The notes: generated by a model from the letters alone, not told the origin. DNA of 64,000 bases from Polynucleobacter sp. UK-Mo-2m-Kol15 (GCF_018881505.1 NZ_JACVQC010000001.1:186001-250000); one strand, 5' to 3'. Numbered from the stretch's first letter, positions 19,582-28,560 are shown. Made by a program: numbers and translations.

Positions 19582-20097
19582 CTACTTAAGAAAGTTATCC
19601 AATTTTTTACCGAGAGCCTCAACTGATTTAGTTAAATTAAATAGCTCTTTTTCTTTTAAGAGATCAATTTTTTGGTGCAGCAGCTCAATCTCTAATTCCG
19701 CCTTCACATTGACTTCAAAATCATTACCAGCCTGTTGACGATCAATTTCTGAGAGTCGATTTTGACTCATCATAATTGCCGGCGCAGTATATGCCGCCTG
19801 AAATGAAAGCATGAGATTAAGTAAGATAAATGGGTAGGGATCCCATGTATCTGATCCATCTATCGAGCTATAGGCAATCCAAACAAAAATAATCGTGCTT
19901 TGAATAATCACGAATTTCCAAGAGCCCACGGTTTTTGCAACTACATCTGAAATTTTTTGGCCAATAGTTAGCCCCGAAATATCATCTTCGATGTGACTTG
20001 AAATCTTGATTGGAAAACCCTTGCGATGCTTTCGTCTATGAGCCCGTAAGACCTCTAGAATTTGTAGCTCTTCGTTAGTGGGTGTAATCGCTTTCAT
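19582..20097 (-). CDS. DUF1003 family membrane protein
   Basis: The 171-residue protein has two membrane segments (about 70-90 and 100-118) with the family signature LNLMLSFQAAYTAPAIMMSQNR, then a charged helical C-terminus that looks like a coiled coil (KAELEIELLHQKIDLLKEKE). The function of the family is unknown. It is a single gene followed by the START-like gene. Confidence 0.9.
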   Translation of the reverse strand: MKAITPTNEELQILEVLRAHRRKHRKGFPIKISSHIEDDISGLTIGQKISDVVAKTVGSWKFVIIQSTIIFVWIAYSSIDGSDTWDPYPFILLNLMLSFQAAYTAPAIMMSQNRLSEIDRQQAGNDFEVNVKAELEIELLHQKIDLLKEKELFNLTKSVEALGKKLDNFLK

Positions 20098-20167
20098 GGC
20101 CCCTCCCTGATATGACCACTGTACGCCTATCCTTAGCGATTACATGGCTATTTTTCGAGCCCGAGAA

Positions 20168-20203
20168 ATAAAAAACCACCCGAAGGTGGTTTGTAAATCT
20201 TGG
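20168..20203 (-). terminator. Rho-independent terminator, possibly a tRNA-Phe-linked hairpin
   Basis: Hairpin ACCACC-CGAA-GGTGGT at 20175-20190, serving the FAH gene that ends at 20242. On the minus strand the bases before the hairpin read CCAAGATTTACAAACC, which resembles the sequence between the tRNA-Phe CCA end and its terminator (CCAAGAAACACCAAAACC). It may therefore be the oldest relic of the tRNA-Phe array, but the match is weak. Confidence 0.6.
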
Positions 20204-20241
20204 AGATATAAAAATTTATAAGTCGCTCTGGAGTCTAAATA

Positions 20242-20934
20242 TTAAACAATCCTTACGGTTAAATCAGGCAATCCTGCAACATGCCCTTTAAGAACATCGC
20301 CTTTTTTAACTGCGGCTACACCAGCTGGCGTACCAGAGAAAATCAAATCACCAGCTTCAAGAGTAAATAATGTTGAAAGGTAAGCAATGGTATCCGGTAC
20401 GTTCCAAATAAGCTGGTTTAAATCACCTTCTTGACGCAACTCATTATTGACGAAAAGCTGAACTGCGCCTTTGCTTGGATGGCCGCATTTGCTAACCGGC
20501 ACCAGGGCGGAACAAGGGGCTGACTGATCAAATGCCTTTCCAGTGTCCCATGGACGGCCCATTTTCTTAGCCTCACCCTGCAAATCACGACGCGTCATAT
20601 CCAAGCCAACGCCATAACCCCAAACATGATCAAGCGCTTTTTCAGGAGAAATATTTGAGCCGCCTTTACCAATCGCGACCACCATTTCAATTTCGTGATG
20701 CACATCATTTGACAAGCTTGGATAAGCCATATCTTTACCGTCTGTCACAACCGTAGTAGCTGGCTTCATAAAAAAGAACGGTGGCTCTCGGTCTGGGTCA
20801 TGTCCCATTTCACGAGCATGATCTGCATAATTTCTACCAACGCAAAAAATGCGATTCACCGCAAAGCGCCGGGCATCGCCCTCCACTGGGATTGAGTTAA
20901 CTTGAGGGGGGTCAATCACAAATTCTGCGCTCAT
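20242..20934 (-). CDS. Fumarylacetoacetate hydrolase (FAH) family protein
   Basis: Metal-dependent hydrolase or decarboxylase of 230 residues. It has the FAH core: CVGRNYADHAREMG near the start, the metal-binding HHEIEMVVAIG segment, GVGLDMTRRDLQ, and the C-terminal DLIFSGTPAGVAAVKKGD. Such proteins act in aromatic catabolism or as acylpyruvate hydrolases. The sequence most resembles the short acylpyruvase-like type. It is a single gene divergent from the following binding-protein gene. Confidence 0.9.
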   Translation of the reverse strand: MSAEFVIDPPQVNSIPVEGDARRFAVNRIFCVGRNYADHAREMGHDPDREPPFFFMKPATTVVTDGKDMAYPSLSNDVHHEIEMVVAIGKGGSNISPEKALDHVWGYGVGLDMTRRDLQGEAKKMGRPWDTGKAFDQSAPCSALVPVSKCGHPSKGAVQLFVNNELRQEGDLNQLIWNVPDTIAYLSTLFTLEAGDLIFSGTPAGVAAVKKGDVLKGHVAGLPDLTVRIV

Positions 20935-21108
20935 TACTGTCCTTTCGGGGTTAATTTGATGATGTCTACACTAAGACTCTCATTTAAATGAAAAAGATAA
21001 GAACTCTTAAACAAAATTGATAATACCAAACCTCTATAGTTTTTTTTAAAAGTTTATGCTACCTTATCGTAGCGATATTCCAAAAATAACAAAGTAGGAG
21101 ACTATAGA

Positions 21109-22095
21109 ATGAAACGCAACTTATCTCAACTCATCAAGCCGTTTTTAATGTCCGCTGTTTTAGTAAGCTCACCCTTAGTTGCAAATGCTCAGTCTGACTA
21201 TCCCAATAAACCAATCCGTCTAATCGTTGCCTTTCCTGCCGGCGGCTCAACTGATATTGTGGGACGCATCGTTGCTCAAAAATTGAGCGAGCGCTTAGGT
21301 CAGGCTATTGTGGTTGAAAATAGAGGCGGTGCTGGCGGCACCATTGGTACCGATGCTGCTGCTAAAGCAGCCCCTGATGGTTACACGCTTACACTGGGAA
21401 CAACCAGCACAATGGCGGTAGCACCCGGGGCATATTCCAAGCTTGGCTATGATTCAGTTAAGAGTTTTTCCCCAATCTCTCTTGTGGCTGTAACTCCATA
21501 CTTGCTGGTAGTTAACCCCGAACTTCCAGCCAAAACTTTGGCCGAATTAGTTACCCTAGCTAAAAGTCAGCCCGGTAAGCTCAATTTTGCCTCGGCTGGC
21601 AATGGCTCTACAACTCAACTTGCTATGGAAATGCTAAATGATGTTACTGGCATGAAAATGACTCACGTGCCTTATAAAGGCAATGCTGATGCAGACTTAG
21701 CCATACTTTCCAATCAGGTACAGGTACTCTTTGGATCCATGCCAGCATTACTGCAGCATGCCAAACAGAATAAACTGCGTGCGCTTGCAGTAGGCACGAC
21801 TAAACGCTCACCAGCCCTCCCAGACGTTCCTACTGTTGCAGAGCTAGGTTATCCTGGATTTGAGGCAGCTTTATGGTTGGGAGTGCTAGCACCAGCTGGA
21901 ACACCAAAGCCCATTATTGATAGATTGAATAAAGAGCTCGTCGCTATTGCAGCAACACCAGACTTCAAGGCAGCAATGGATAAAAATGGTGCGGATGCCA
22001 CCAGCAACAGCCCCGAACAATTTGCGAGCCTAATTCAAAATGAAGTCTCTAAATACGGCGCTATTACTAAAAAATTAGGTATCAAGCTGGACTAG
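21109..22095 (+). CDS. Tripartite tricarboxylate transporter substrate-binding protein (Bug/TctC family)
   Basis: Exported binding protein of 328 residues. It has a signal peptide ending about NAQS, the family N-terminal motif YPNKPIRLIVAFPAGGSTDI, and MTHVPYKGNADADLAIL, KLRALAVGTTKRSPALPDVPT in the core. Its partners TctA and TctB are not nearby, which is common in Burkholderiales. An AAAGTAGGAGAC ribosome site precedes the start. Ligand unknown, probably a carboxylate. Confidence 0.93.
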   Translation: MKRNLSQLIKPFLMSAVLVSSPLVANAQSDYPNKPIRLIVAFPAGGSTDIVGRIVAQKLSERLGQAIVVENRGGAGGTIGTDAAAKAAPDGYTLTLGTTSTMAVAPGAYSKLGYDSVKSFSPISLVAVTPYLLVVNPELPAKTLAELVTLAKSQPGKLNFASAGNGSTTQLAMEMLNDVTGMKMTHVPYKGNADADLAILSNQVQVLFGSMPALLQHAKQNKLRALAVGTTKRSPALPDVPTVAELGYPGFEAALWLGVLAPAGTPKPIIDRLNKELVAIAATPDFKAAMDKNGADATSNSPEQFASLIQNEVSKYGAITKKLGIKLD

Positions 22096-22224
22096 TAAAT
22101 AGATTTGCGCACTCCATTGGTAAAACAGCATTGCAGAAATAATCCTGCAATGCTGTTCCCAAATTAATTTTTACGTCAAAGACTTAAAAAGCATTGCTTT
22201 ATTCAAGGCCAGTCTGAATGGGGG

Positions 22225-23067
22225 CTACTCCCCAACAATAGATTGAACTTGACCAGTTTTAATCCACTTGATGACTGCTTTTGAGGTGTCCTCCTCCATG
22301 CCACCCATTGAATGCAAATGGGTTCCACCGCATACATCCCCCGTACCTTCTCCGCCTTTTACGGTGACTAAATTATTCTTTGAATATGCTGACACGGTTG
22401 AGTAGGGAGTACTAACGCACTGATCATTACCATGGTGAACATTTAGCACGGGCGCCTTTATTGCACTCATATCAAATGACTCTACAGAATAGCCATAAGC
22501 TCTATTACGAGCATTAGCTCGCGTCATAGCTGCGGAATGAATACTTCCCTGTATTTCATTTCCTAGATTTTTAGCAAGCCACTTTGAGGAAATGGTTCCG
22601 TAGCTATGGCCCATGATATAAAACTTAGTGATTCCATACTTTTCTTTTAGGATCGCTATTATTTTTTTGACGTCCTCAGCATGTTTCAAGGAAGAACGAT
22701 AGTCATCGTTACAAGCTAGCGGAGTATTTCCTGGGGCAACACTATTTTCATCACTGGGGCAATCCATCACAACCAAAGCTATCCCCGCCTGAGAAAATAA
22801 TTCCGTATTGTTTCGCAAATAATTCAAATTCCTTTTCCAATCATTTTCGGATTTGATATTAGCAATACCAGACCAGCCACGATAAAACAGTAACGCTGTA
22901 TCAGATGGAATGGAGGGCTTGAGTAGAATGGCTCGCTGTATAACAGGAGATTTTGAAAAAACTCCCACCTCTCTACCAGCATCAACCTCTATCAGAACCG
23001 GGGTCATTGTTTGAGCCATCACACCATTAAAAAAAACTAAGGCACATATACCGAATAAGCACTTCAT
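22225..23067 (-). CDS. Secreted alpha/beta-hydrolase-like protein
   Basis: The 280-residue protein has a signal peptide (about 1-18, ending VMAQ) and an alpha/beta-hydrolase fold. The nucleophile elbow GHSYGT, a later Asp (HHGNDQCVS) and a His in the final helix region (GGTHLHSMG) complete a plausible triad. Five cysteines in the mature protein suggest disulfides. The substrate is unknown. It is the second gene before the patatin, on the same strand. Confidence 0.75.
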   Translation of the reverse strand: MKCLFGICALVFFNGVMAQTMTPVLIEVDAGREVGVFSKSPVIQRAILLKPSIPSDTALLFYRGWSGIANIKSENDWKRNLNYLRNNTELFSQAGIALVVMDCPSDENSVAPGNTPLACNDDYRSSLKHAEDVKKIIAILKEKYGITKFYIMGHSYGTISSKWLAKNLGNEIQGSIHSAAMTRANARNRAYGYSVESFDMSAIKAPVLNVHHGNDQCVSTPYSTVSAYSKNNLVTVKGGEGTGDVCGGTHLHSMGGMEEDTSKAVIKWIKTGQVQSIVGE

Positions 23068-23226
23068 TTCAGACCCTCAAACTTATATATTCAAATAGGA
23101 TTAATCGCCTATAGAACTCTATACTATTGTTGGAACATGAACTATTTCGGCTATAAAAAAATACCCACTAATGGTTTTTACTTCTTAGGCCCATAGAGAA
23201 ATCATTGCGACTGCAGGCGTCTCATC

Positions 23227-24333
23227 TTATGCCCAAAATTCTTTGATTTTTGGCGCCTCAATTTTTGATCGTTCATATCCGATTCTTAATGCTCCAGCTA
23301 TTTGCCTTGGGTCAAGTAAGTCAACATCCTTGGGTGTGCCAGCAACGATCCACTTTACCTTGGTACCAGTCGCCTTAATATCTTCAATATTTTGCGCAAC
23401 AGGATGAGGAATAGTGGTTAGTATTGCTCCTGTCACCCCATCAGTCAGAGTAATGATTAGGGCTCTTTTAGACCCGGCGACCAAATCAACGTGCGCTGGA
23501 TTAGAGCAAATTCCACCATCCATGACATAGCGTTGACCTAATAATGTTGGTCCAGCAACTCCGGGTAAAGAGCTACTTGCAGCAGCGCCATGGGTCAAGG
23601 GAATGCCATTCTTTCTAGCAACTTGTTGCCCTACAACAATCCGTTCACCTGTATAGCAATCAATACCAGTTGTGTACATTCGGCTAGCTGGCCAATCTTT
23701 TTTACTGTCACCCGTTAATAATGCGACTAAATTTTCAATGCGTTCGCCATTCAATTTATTGTTAGCCGCTAAAGCAGCATTGCCAATTATTTTGCGAGTC
23801 TCTATGCTGCCATCAGTCGCACTCATATTAATTTGATCGGCCCTCATCTGACTAATATTGGGTTTTGTTAATGGTGCGAGCTTTGCAAAAATCTCAGGAA
23901 ACTTCCCAAAAAAATCAAACTCTGTTCGTAGACGGGCAAATTGCCCTGAGAGGAGTGATGAGCCCATATACGACCCAGCAGAAGTTCCAACTACTATTTC
24001 AGGGAGTTGGGCCATGTCCAGCCCCGCTTCAAACAGGCCATGAAAAAATCCACAATACCAGGCGATGTAATATTCTCCGCCGCCGCCGAGTACCATGGCT
24101 CGATCAAGTCCCTTTGCTAATTTTGAAGGCGTAGGCTTGATGGCAATAGGTATTGAAAGGCCATCATCATCAAATAATTTATGAGATATTTCATTGGCCC
24201 TACTTTGAATATTAGACTTTCTGGGCATTGATTGCGCCCCAGCAGAATCTGTCATGACACCAGATGCGCCGGCAATAGCTACTGTGCTAATTGCGGAAGT
24301 TTTCAGGAAATTACGGCGTGAAGATTGAGTCAT
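23227..24333 (-). CDS. Patatin-like phospholipase with Tat signal
   Basis: Predicted lipid acyl hydrolase of 368 residues. A twin-arginine signal (SRRNFLKTS) starts the protein. The patatin features are an oxyanion loop (LGGGGEYYIA, about 82-91), the nucleophile Ser118 in GTSAG and the catalytic Asp in VMDGGICSN further on. The Tat signal predicts export of the folded enzyme. It is upstream of the alpha/beta hydrolase gene on the same strand, 159 bp away. A hydrolytic role is likely; the lipid is unknown. Confidence 0.86.
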   Translation of the reverse strand: MTQSSRRNFLKTSAISTVAIAGASGVMTDSAGAQSMPRKSNIQSRANEISHKLFDDDGLSIPIAIKPTPSKLAKGLDRAMVLGGGGEYYIAWYCGFFHGLFEAGLDMAQLPEIVVGTSAGSYMGSSLLSGQFARLRTEFDFFGKFPEIFAKLAPLTKPNISQMRADQINMSATDGSIETRKIIGNAALAANNKLNGERIENLVALLTGDSKKDWPASRMYTTGIDCYTGERIVVGQQVARKNGIPLTHGAAASSSLPGVAGPTLLGQRYVMDGGICSNPAHVDLVAGSKRALIITLTDGVTGAILTTIPHPVAQNIEDIKATGTKVKWIVAGTPKDVDLLDPRQIAGALRIGYERSKIEAPKIKEFWA

Positions 24334-24380
24334 ATTTACTCCATAGGTCTTTTTATTAATTTATAGCAGATACCTAAGTT

Positions 24381-24480
24381 AAAAAAACTACCCGAAGGTG
24401 GTTTTAGCATCCCTTAGCAGTCTGGGGCGGCATCGAAGGCTGGAAGAAGGGCCTTCAATTGTCCGCCTAAGCCAACTTTC
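24381..24480 (-). repeat. tRNA-Phe 3' relic H (very decayed) with terminator
   Basis: Hairpin ACTACC-CGAA-GGTGGT at 24387-24402, one wobble pair different from that of tRNA-Phe. On the minus strand the upstream bases read CGATGCCGCCCC and lead into AAAACCACC, matching the T-arm and acceptor end of the tRNA (CGATTCCGCCCC, AAAACCACC). It lies downstream of the MFS gene and probably terminates it. Confidence 0.55.
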
Positions 24481-24483
24481 GCC

Positions 24484-24571
24484 CTCAAGGGCTTGGGTCA
24501 CCAGCCTTAACTTACCTAAAAATTGTGCATCCTTGCGTCGGTTAAATTTAGCGGTGAAATTAGAATCTTGC
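24484..24571 (-). repeat. Shared coding-like block, copy 1
   Basis: About 88 bp matching the blocks at 27001-27090 and 32149-32236. On the minus strand it reads as a peptide tail (QDSNFTAKFNRRKDAQFL then RLVTQALE). The three copies differ mostly at third codon positions and each lies next to a tRNA-Phe relic on its 5' side. Confidence 0.7.
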
Positions 24572-24639
24572 GAGAGGAAATTACCAGTATGCTGAAATTG
24601 CGTATTAATTTTTAATAAAGCAATATGCACTTAAATTAA

Positions 24640-25806
24640 TTAACTAGCCTTATCTTCTTTAGGAAAAATAAGTGCCCCAATAACCGTAAGCAAGCTCAGC
24701 CCAGCAGTAGCCTTTAGCATCAAATCGAAACCGCCTTGGTTGTAAAGAATAGAAACCAATCCTACTGATAGCCCTGCGGCAGTAAAACCTAAAAAGTATC
24801 TTGCCGCATAAGCACGACCCCTCCACTCATCAGCCGTATATTTCCCAAGCATCGTATCGTTTACCGTCACTTGCCCAAAGATGGCCACAATAATACCTAT
24901 CGCTAAAACAATTAACCAATAATCGCTTATTGTGGAAGCTAAATAAAGCATTGGAACAATCAGAATTGCTAAAGGTAGGAATACATTTTTAAGAGGGTAC
25001 TTATCTAGTAGGTTTCCAATGATGTATTGGGCAAGTGCGCCAAATAAGTACACAAAAAAAGTAATGATTCCCAAGGCTGCGGTGTTAGTTGTTAGGTTTG
25101 AGAGTCTCTCTTGAAACAATTTTGGCAAAGCAACTGTAATTGCATTAAAAGTCGTAGAGCTGGCGATGACTGTTATGACAAGTGATGCCACGACCCAGAT
25201 CATTACGGACTTTGATACCCGGGCTGAACCCGCTGAAGATTTTTTAACAATCTGATCCACTGAGCGTGGAATACTTCGTAAATATAAAAAACCAACAAGC
25301 AAGCAAATGACTGCCGGCACTAGAAATGAGATGCGCCATCCAAAGTATTGAGTAATAACGCCGGTAATGAGGGCTGAAGAAGCGACGCCAACATTTCCCC
25401 AGACACCATTGATACCCATTTCTTTTCCTAATTTTTCTGCATTAGAAACAAGCATCGCAGTACCAACTGGATGGTAAATAGAGGCTATCATTCCAATCAA
25501 TAAAAGCATGATGCCTAATTGAAGGGGTGTTTGAATACAAGAAACGCCGAGAAGAGTTAACCCCATTCCAAAAAAGAAAATGGCCATCATATTGCGTCGA
25601 CTCCACTTATCGCCTAACCATCCCGTAAGCAATGAACCGGCGCCAAAAGCAATAAACCCAGGGGTAGCGTACGGAAGTAATTCTCCGTACTTCATATGAA
25701 AAGTAGGGGCAATAACAATTACTGCCGCCGCAAAGATCAGCATGGCGTAATGATCTATGAAGTGGGCAAGATTAATGTAGGCAATAATCTTTTTAGATTG
25801 GCTCAT
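24640..25806 (-). CDS. Major facilitator superfamily transporter
   Basis: The 388-residue protein has about 12 membrane segments. The loop between segments 2 and 3 contains the MFS motif GWLGDKWSRRNMM, and the equivalent loop in the second half has NLLDKYPLKN. The substrate is not readable. It is a single gene between relics H and G of the tRNA-Phe array, with the relic H hairpin as its likely terminator. The 306 bp before it (24334-24639) hold that relic and the shared block but no gene. Confidence 0.9.
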   Translation of the reverse strand: MSQSKKIIAYINLAHFIDHYAMLIFAAAVIVIAPTFHMKYGELLPYATPGFIAFGAGSLLTGWLGDKWSRRNMMAIFFFGMGLTLLGVSCIQTPLQLGIMLLLIGMIASIYHPVGTAMLVSNAEKLGKEMGINGVWGNVGVASSALITGVITQYFGWRISFLVPAVICLLVGFLYLRSIPRSVDQIVKKSSAGSARVSKSVMIWVVASLVITVIASSTTFNAITVALPKLFQERLSNLTTNTAALGIITFFVYLFGALAQYIIGNLLDKYPLKNVFLPLAILIVPMLYLASTISDYWLIVLAIGIIVAIFGQVTVNDTMLGKYTADEWRGRAYAARYFLGFTAAGLSVGLVSILYNQGGFDLMLKATAGLSLLTVIGALIFPKEDKAS

Positions 25807-25901
25807 ATTTGGAACATTAACTATGAATAGTCTAATAGTAGCGTATAGAAGTTTTAATTACATAGACCGCGGATGGATATCCAGTCCTAATGGCGCCTAA
25901 G

Positions 25902-25975
25902 CCTATCCGCTAGCCCAAACGAAAAAACCACCCGAAGGTGGTTTTGGTGATTCTTGTTAACCCAAGGGGGCATTG
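25902..25975 (-). repeat. tRNA-Phe-linked terminator relic G
   Basis: Hairpin ACCACC-CGAA-GGTGGT at 25927-25942. The flanking 20 bases on its low side (TATCCGCTAGCCCAAACG) are also found at relic C (30419-30436, one mismatch). On the other side the minus strand reads AAGAATCACCAAAACC, close to the tRNA trailer, but the tRNA part itself is almost gone. Confidence 0.65.
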
Positions 25976-26000
25976 CACAGGGCCAAGATGCCTAACTCCG

Positions 26001-26156
26001 TTAACTGCCCTCTGTCACCTTGCGACCGTTTAAGGGCATTACTGGCCTTGCATTCATTGGGAAAATTTTCTTAAACTGTGTCAGCTGAGGGGCAGACATT
26101 TCTACGGGGGTTTTGAGAATGTAAAAAGTAACTCCCTCATTACAGCCTGGGGTCAT
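26001..26156 (-). pseudogene. Open fragment, possible relic of a gene 3' end
   Basis: A 51-codon frame from ATG 26156 to TAA 26001 stays open well upstream of the ATG, to beyond 26210, with no earlier start. The translation contains EGVTFYILKTPVEMSAPQL and ends MPLNGRKVTEGS. There is no ribosome site before the ATG. It lies between relic G and the cupin gene and looks like the C-terminal piece of a lost cassette gene. I do not recognise the protein. The 26157-26225 remainder holds nothing else visible. Confidence 0.4.
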
Positions 26157-26225
26157 TAAGGATCCGGATCTAGGATGTTCAACTCTATTTCCAGTAAGCT
26201 GATAGCTTTCTATGTGAATGTATAA

Positions 26226-26891
26226 ATGAATATTAATTCGGACTTTTCCCAGAAGGCAGTGATTAATACCTTGGACCTAGGCTGGAGCTTATCGCCTGTA
26301 TCAGGCATCGAAAGAAAATATCTTGATCGAATTGGCAATGAACTTGCGCGAGCCAGTTCATTGGTTAAATACAGCCCCGAATCTTCTTTCACTGAACATA
26401 TTCACGGCGGCGGGGAAGAAATTCTAGTTCTTGAGGGTAGATTTTCTGATGAGCATGGTGACTATCCAGCTGGCACCTACATTCGCAATCCACCCAACAG
26501 CAAACACACTCCATACTCAAAAGAAGGTTGTATATTATTTGTAAAACTAAGGCAATTTAATGCCCAAGATGCTTCAATAGTGAAAATAGATACAACAACA
26601 GCCACATGGCATCTTGGATTAGTTCCCGGACTATCTGTAATGCCACTTCATGAATTTGATGGCGTTGGAACAGCTTTAGTTCGCTGGGCGCCAAATATAA
26701 TTTTTAATCCCCATATTCATCCAGGCGGAGAAGAAATATTTGTTCTCAAAGGTGTATTTCATGATGAGCATGGATCATATCCCGCCGGAACATGGATAAG
26801 AAGCCCTCGATATAGTAAACACGCACCCTTCACCAAATCAGAGGGCGCACTCATCTATGTAAAAACTGGCCACCTCAATAATCCACTTTAA
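26226..26891 (+). CDS. Double-cupin protein (ChrR-like cupin domains)
   Basis: The 221-residue protein is a tandem duplication of a cupin domain. Each half has the metal-binding pattern H-x-H-x3-EE followed by a second His: HIHGGGEEILVLEG then NSKHTPYS in the first, and HIHPGGEEIFVLKG then YSKHAPFT in the second. The halves resemble the anti-sigma ChrR cupin, but there is no zinc-binding N-terminal anti-sigma domain and no sigma factor nearby. A dioxygenase-like or regulatory role is possible. It is the only plus-strand gene of this part of the array. Confidence 0.85.
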   Translation: MNINSDFSQKAVINTLDLGWSLSPVSGIERKYLDRIGNELARASSLVKYSPESSFTEHIHGGGEEILVLEGRFSDEHGDYPAGTYIRNPPNSKHTPYSKEGCILFVKLRQFNAQDASIVKIDTTTATWHLGLVPGLSVMPLHEFDGVGTALVRWAPNIIFNPHIHPGGEEIFVLKGVFHDEHGSYPAGTWIRSPRYSKHAPFTKSEGALIYVKTGHLNNPL

Positions 26892-26898
26892 TTAAATC

Positions 26899-26998
26899 AA
26901 AAAACCACCCGACGGTGGTTTGAGTGTTTCTTGGTTGCCTTGAGTGGAATCGAACCACCGACACAAGGATTTTTAAATATCCTCCGCTATACCGCTTC
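26899..26998 (-). repeat. tRNA-Phe relic F with terminator
   Basis: Terminator hairpin ACCACC-CGAC-GGTGGT (26904-26919). Above it lies a degenerate tRNA-Phe from the CCA end (26932) to about 26998. The T-arm GGTTCGATTCC and the variable region TTGTGTCGGTGG are intact. The anticodon loop carries a 3-bp insertion, and the acceptor pairs are broken. D-arm similarity (CGGTATAGCGGAGGAT against CGGTAGAGCAGAGGAT) remains. Confidence 0.85.
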
Positions 26999-27000
26999 GC

Positions 27001-27090
27001 CTTCAAGAGCTTGAGTCACCAGCCTAGACTTGTCAAAAAATTGTACATGCTTATAACGGTTGATTTTTTGAATGAAGTCCGAATCTTGAG
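27001..27090 (-). repeat. Shared coding-like block, copy 2
   Basis: Minus-strand translation QDSDFIQKINRYKHVQFF then DKSRLVTQALEGEAV and a stop. It matches copies 1 and 3 in sequence and in position next to the tRNA relic. It begins 14 bp after the DM13 gene stop, where the similarity between copies starts abruptly. Confidence 0.75.
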
Positions 27091-27104
27091 AGGGGAAATA
27101 TGAC

Positions 27105-27599
27105 CTACTTTACAGGGCGCAAATCAGCTGAACCGATGTACTCTTTAAATTGCTTACACCAAATCAACATGCTGTTGATATCTTCTGGATTTTGTGTCTT
27201 TAAAAGATAAAAAGCGGCGCCGTTGGGTTTTTTAACGCGACTGACTTCAATCTGTTGAGCGCTAAACTCATCGTTATCTTTAATAGCAGATTTACTGCTG
27301 ATATAGATATGATAGTCTGGCCCAGGGCTAGACCTAAAGTCTTCGCTTGATTGTAAAAATAATTGATCGCCAACCTTGACTAACAACCACTCACCAGAGG
27401 AGTTGTGTATCAAATCTTGTCCTTTAGCGTTTTTATCAATTTGTCCTCGCTTAATGATGTCACCTTCAATTTTTTGATGGTCATCAAAGCGTACCTTCAG
27501 GTCTTGTACATGACCACGGATAGCATCGAAGAGTTGGGCACTTGCTGAAAATGGGATCAGCAATAAAGCGCTCAATAAGAGGGTATTTAATTTCTTCAT
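27105..27599 (-). CDS. Exported DM13-domain-like protein
   Basis: The 164-residue protein has a signal peptide (cleavage probably after ASAQ, about residue 22) and a domain with the DM13-like pattern, including YHIYISSKSAIKDNDEF followed by GAAFYLL. DM13 domains are proposed to act in redox or electron transfer; one cysteine (LIWCKQF) is close to the C-terminus, as in that family. It is 10 bp downstream of the dehalogenase gene and probably co-transcribed with it. Confidence 0.75.
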   Translation of the reverse strand: MKKLNTLLLSALLLIPFSASAQLFDAIRGHVQDLKVRFDDHQKIEGDIIKRGQIDKNAKGQDLIHNSSGEWLLVKVGDQLFLQSSEDFRSSPGPDYHIYISSKSAIKDNDEFSAQQIEVSRVKKPNGAAFYLLKTQNPEDINSMLIWCKQFKEYIGSADLRPVK

Positions 27600-27609
27600 T
27601 AAGGCCTTA

Positions 27610-28293
27610 TCAAATAACTTTTAAAACTTTGGTCAACGAAGTGCCTTCATAGTTCGGCTTTTCACCAATTTCTTCAAAAGGATGCCCAAGGCGATTGACC
27701 CAAAATACATCGAAGCCATACCACTTTGCCGCTAGAGCATCCCATGCATTACTAGATACAAATAGAATTTCTTCTTTCTTGACTGGAAAGGTCTTTAGCA
27801 AAAGCTCATAGGCCTGAGGGTCTGTTTTAAATAAACGCACATCTTCAATCGTCACCACTTCATCTAAGTAGGGATTCAGTCCATTACTCTCCACCACAGT
27901 AGCGAGCATCTCCCTGCTTCCATTGGATAGTATGGCTGTAGATAAGCCTTTTTGTTTAATGGTTTTTAGAACAGTCAGGCTATCTTCAAAACCAGTGAGT
28001 TTGGCATACTGATCCATCAGTTGCTTCTCATATTCTGGCGTGAGGTTTAAGCTCATACGCTTACAAACATACCGTAAAGAACGAATCGTCAACTCCCAAA
28101 ATGGAAGATAGTGTTTACTGCCGCTCGGGTTGGGATCGCTCATGGTCACAAGGCGGGTGTATTCAATTTGGCGGTCACGCCACATCAACGCAAATGCTTG
28201 GCCATGCCCTGGAAATAACTCCTCTGCCAACTGTCCCATGGAGTACACATCAAACAATGTGCCATAGGCATCAAAAGCAATGAGCTTATACAT
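27610..28293 (-). CDS. Haloacid dehalogenase, type II (HAD superfamily)
   Basis: HAD hydrolase of 227 residues. Motif I has the nucleophile Asp in AFDAYGTLFDV, where the second Ala/Tyr pattern is typical of (S)-2-haloacid dehalogenases rather than phosphatases. Motif II is ILSNGSREML, and the Lys and acidic residues of motifs III and IV are in DVRLFKTDP and LFVSSNAWDALAAKWYGF. A role in removing halide from small acids, releasing hydroxy acids, follows from the family. It lies in the F-E unit of the array and is preceded by a perfect palindrome at 28328-28344. Confidence 0.9.
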   Translation of the reverse strand: MYKLIAFDAYGTLFDVYSMGQLAEELFPGHGQAFALMWRDRQIEYTRLVTMSDPNPSGSKHYLPFWELTIRSLRYVCKRMSLNLTPEYEKQLMDQYAKLTGFEDSLTVLKTIKQKGLSTAILSNGSREMLATVVESNGLNPYLDEVVTIEDVRLFKTDPQAYELLLKTFPVKKEEILFVSSNAWDALAAKWYGFDVFWVNRLGHPFEEIGEKPNYEGTSLTKVLKVI

Positions 28294-28327
28294 GATCTGT
28301 CTCCTACTGTTTATGATGAATTTATAT

Positions 28328-28344
28328 TGTCGTTTAAAACGACA
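28328..28344. promoter_or_regulatory. 17-bp palindrome upstream of the dehalogenase gene
   Basis: TGTCGTTTAAAACGACA, a perfect inverted repeat with one central base, 35 bp before the dehalogenase start. The same 17-mer with the central base changed lies 30 bp before the histidine kinase start (32001-32017). The position fits an operator over the promoter. The regulator is unknown. Confidence 0.6.
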
Positions 28345-28479
28345 TTGCGAGTACTGGCACTTGATGAGCGTTACTCAAATCGATGCTTGATCGACACGAG
28401 GATGAATTATTAATTTGTCATTTTCAAGGTCGATTCTTGATAGTGATATCAGGCAATAATTACGTCTAAACAAACTAAG

Positions 28480-28560
28480 TGCTAAATGAAAAAACCACCC
28501 GAAGGTGGTTTGAGTATTTCTTGGTGGCCTGGGGGAATCTACTAGGACTAAGGATCTCTT
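28480..28560 (-). repeat. tRNA-Phe relic E with terminator
   Basis: Hairpin ACCACC-CGAA-GGTGGT (28495-28510), then on the minus strand a degraded acceptor end reading AGGCCACCAAGAAATAC, close to GGGCCACCAAGAAACAC of the intact tRNA. The T-arm is lost. The flank AAATGAAAAAACC on the low side matches those of the intact gene and relic B. The whole 28294-28646 gap (353 bp) holds only this relic and the palindrome. Confidence 0.75.

Noticed and set aside
24388..24630. Minus-strand frame of 80 codons over relic H and block copy 1
   Set aside because: No ribosome site, and its start region is not shared with the other block copies. I treat it as a relic.
26210..26392. Minus-strand frame antisense to the cupin gene
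   Set aside because: It is a shadow of the cupin coding sequence with no ribosome site.
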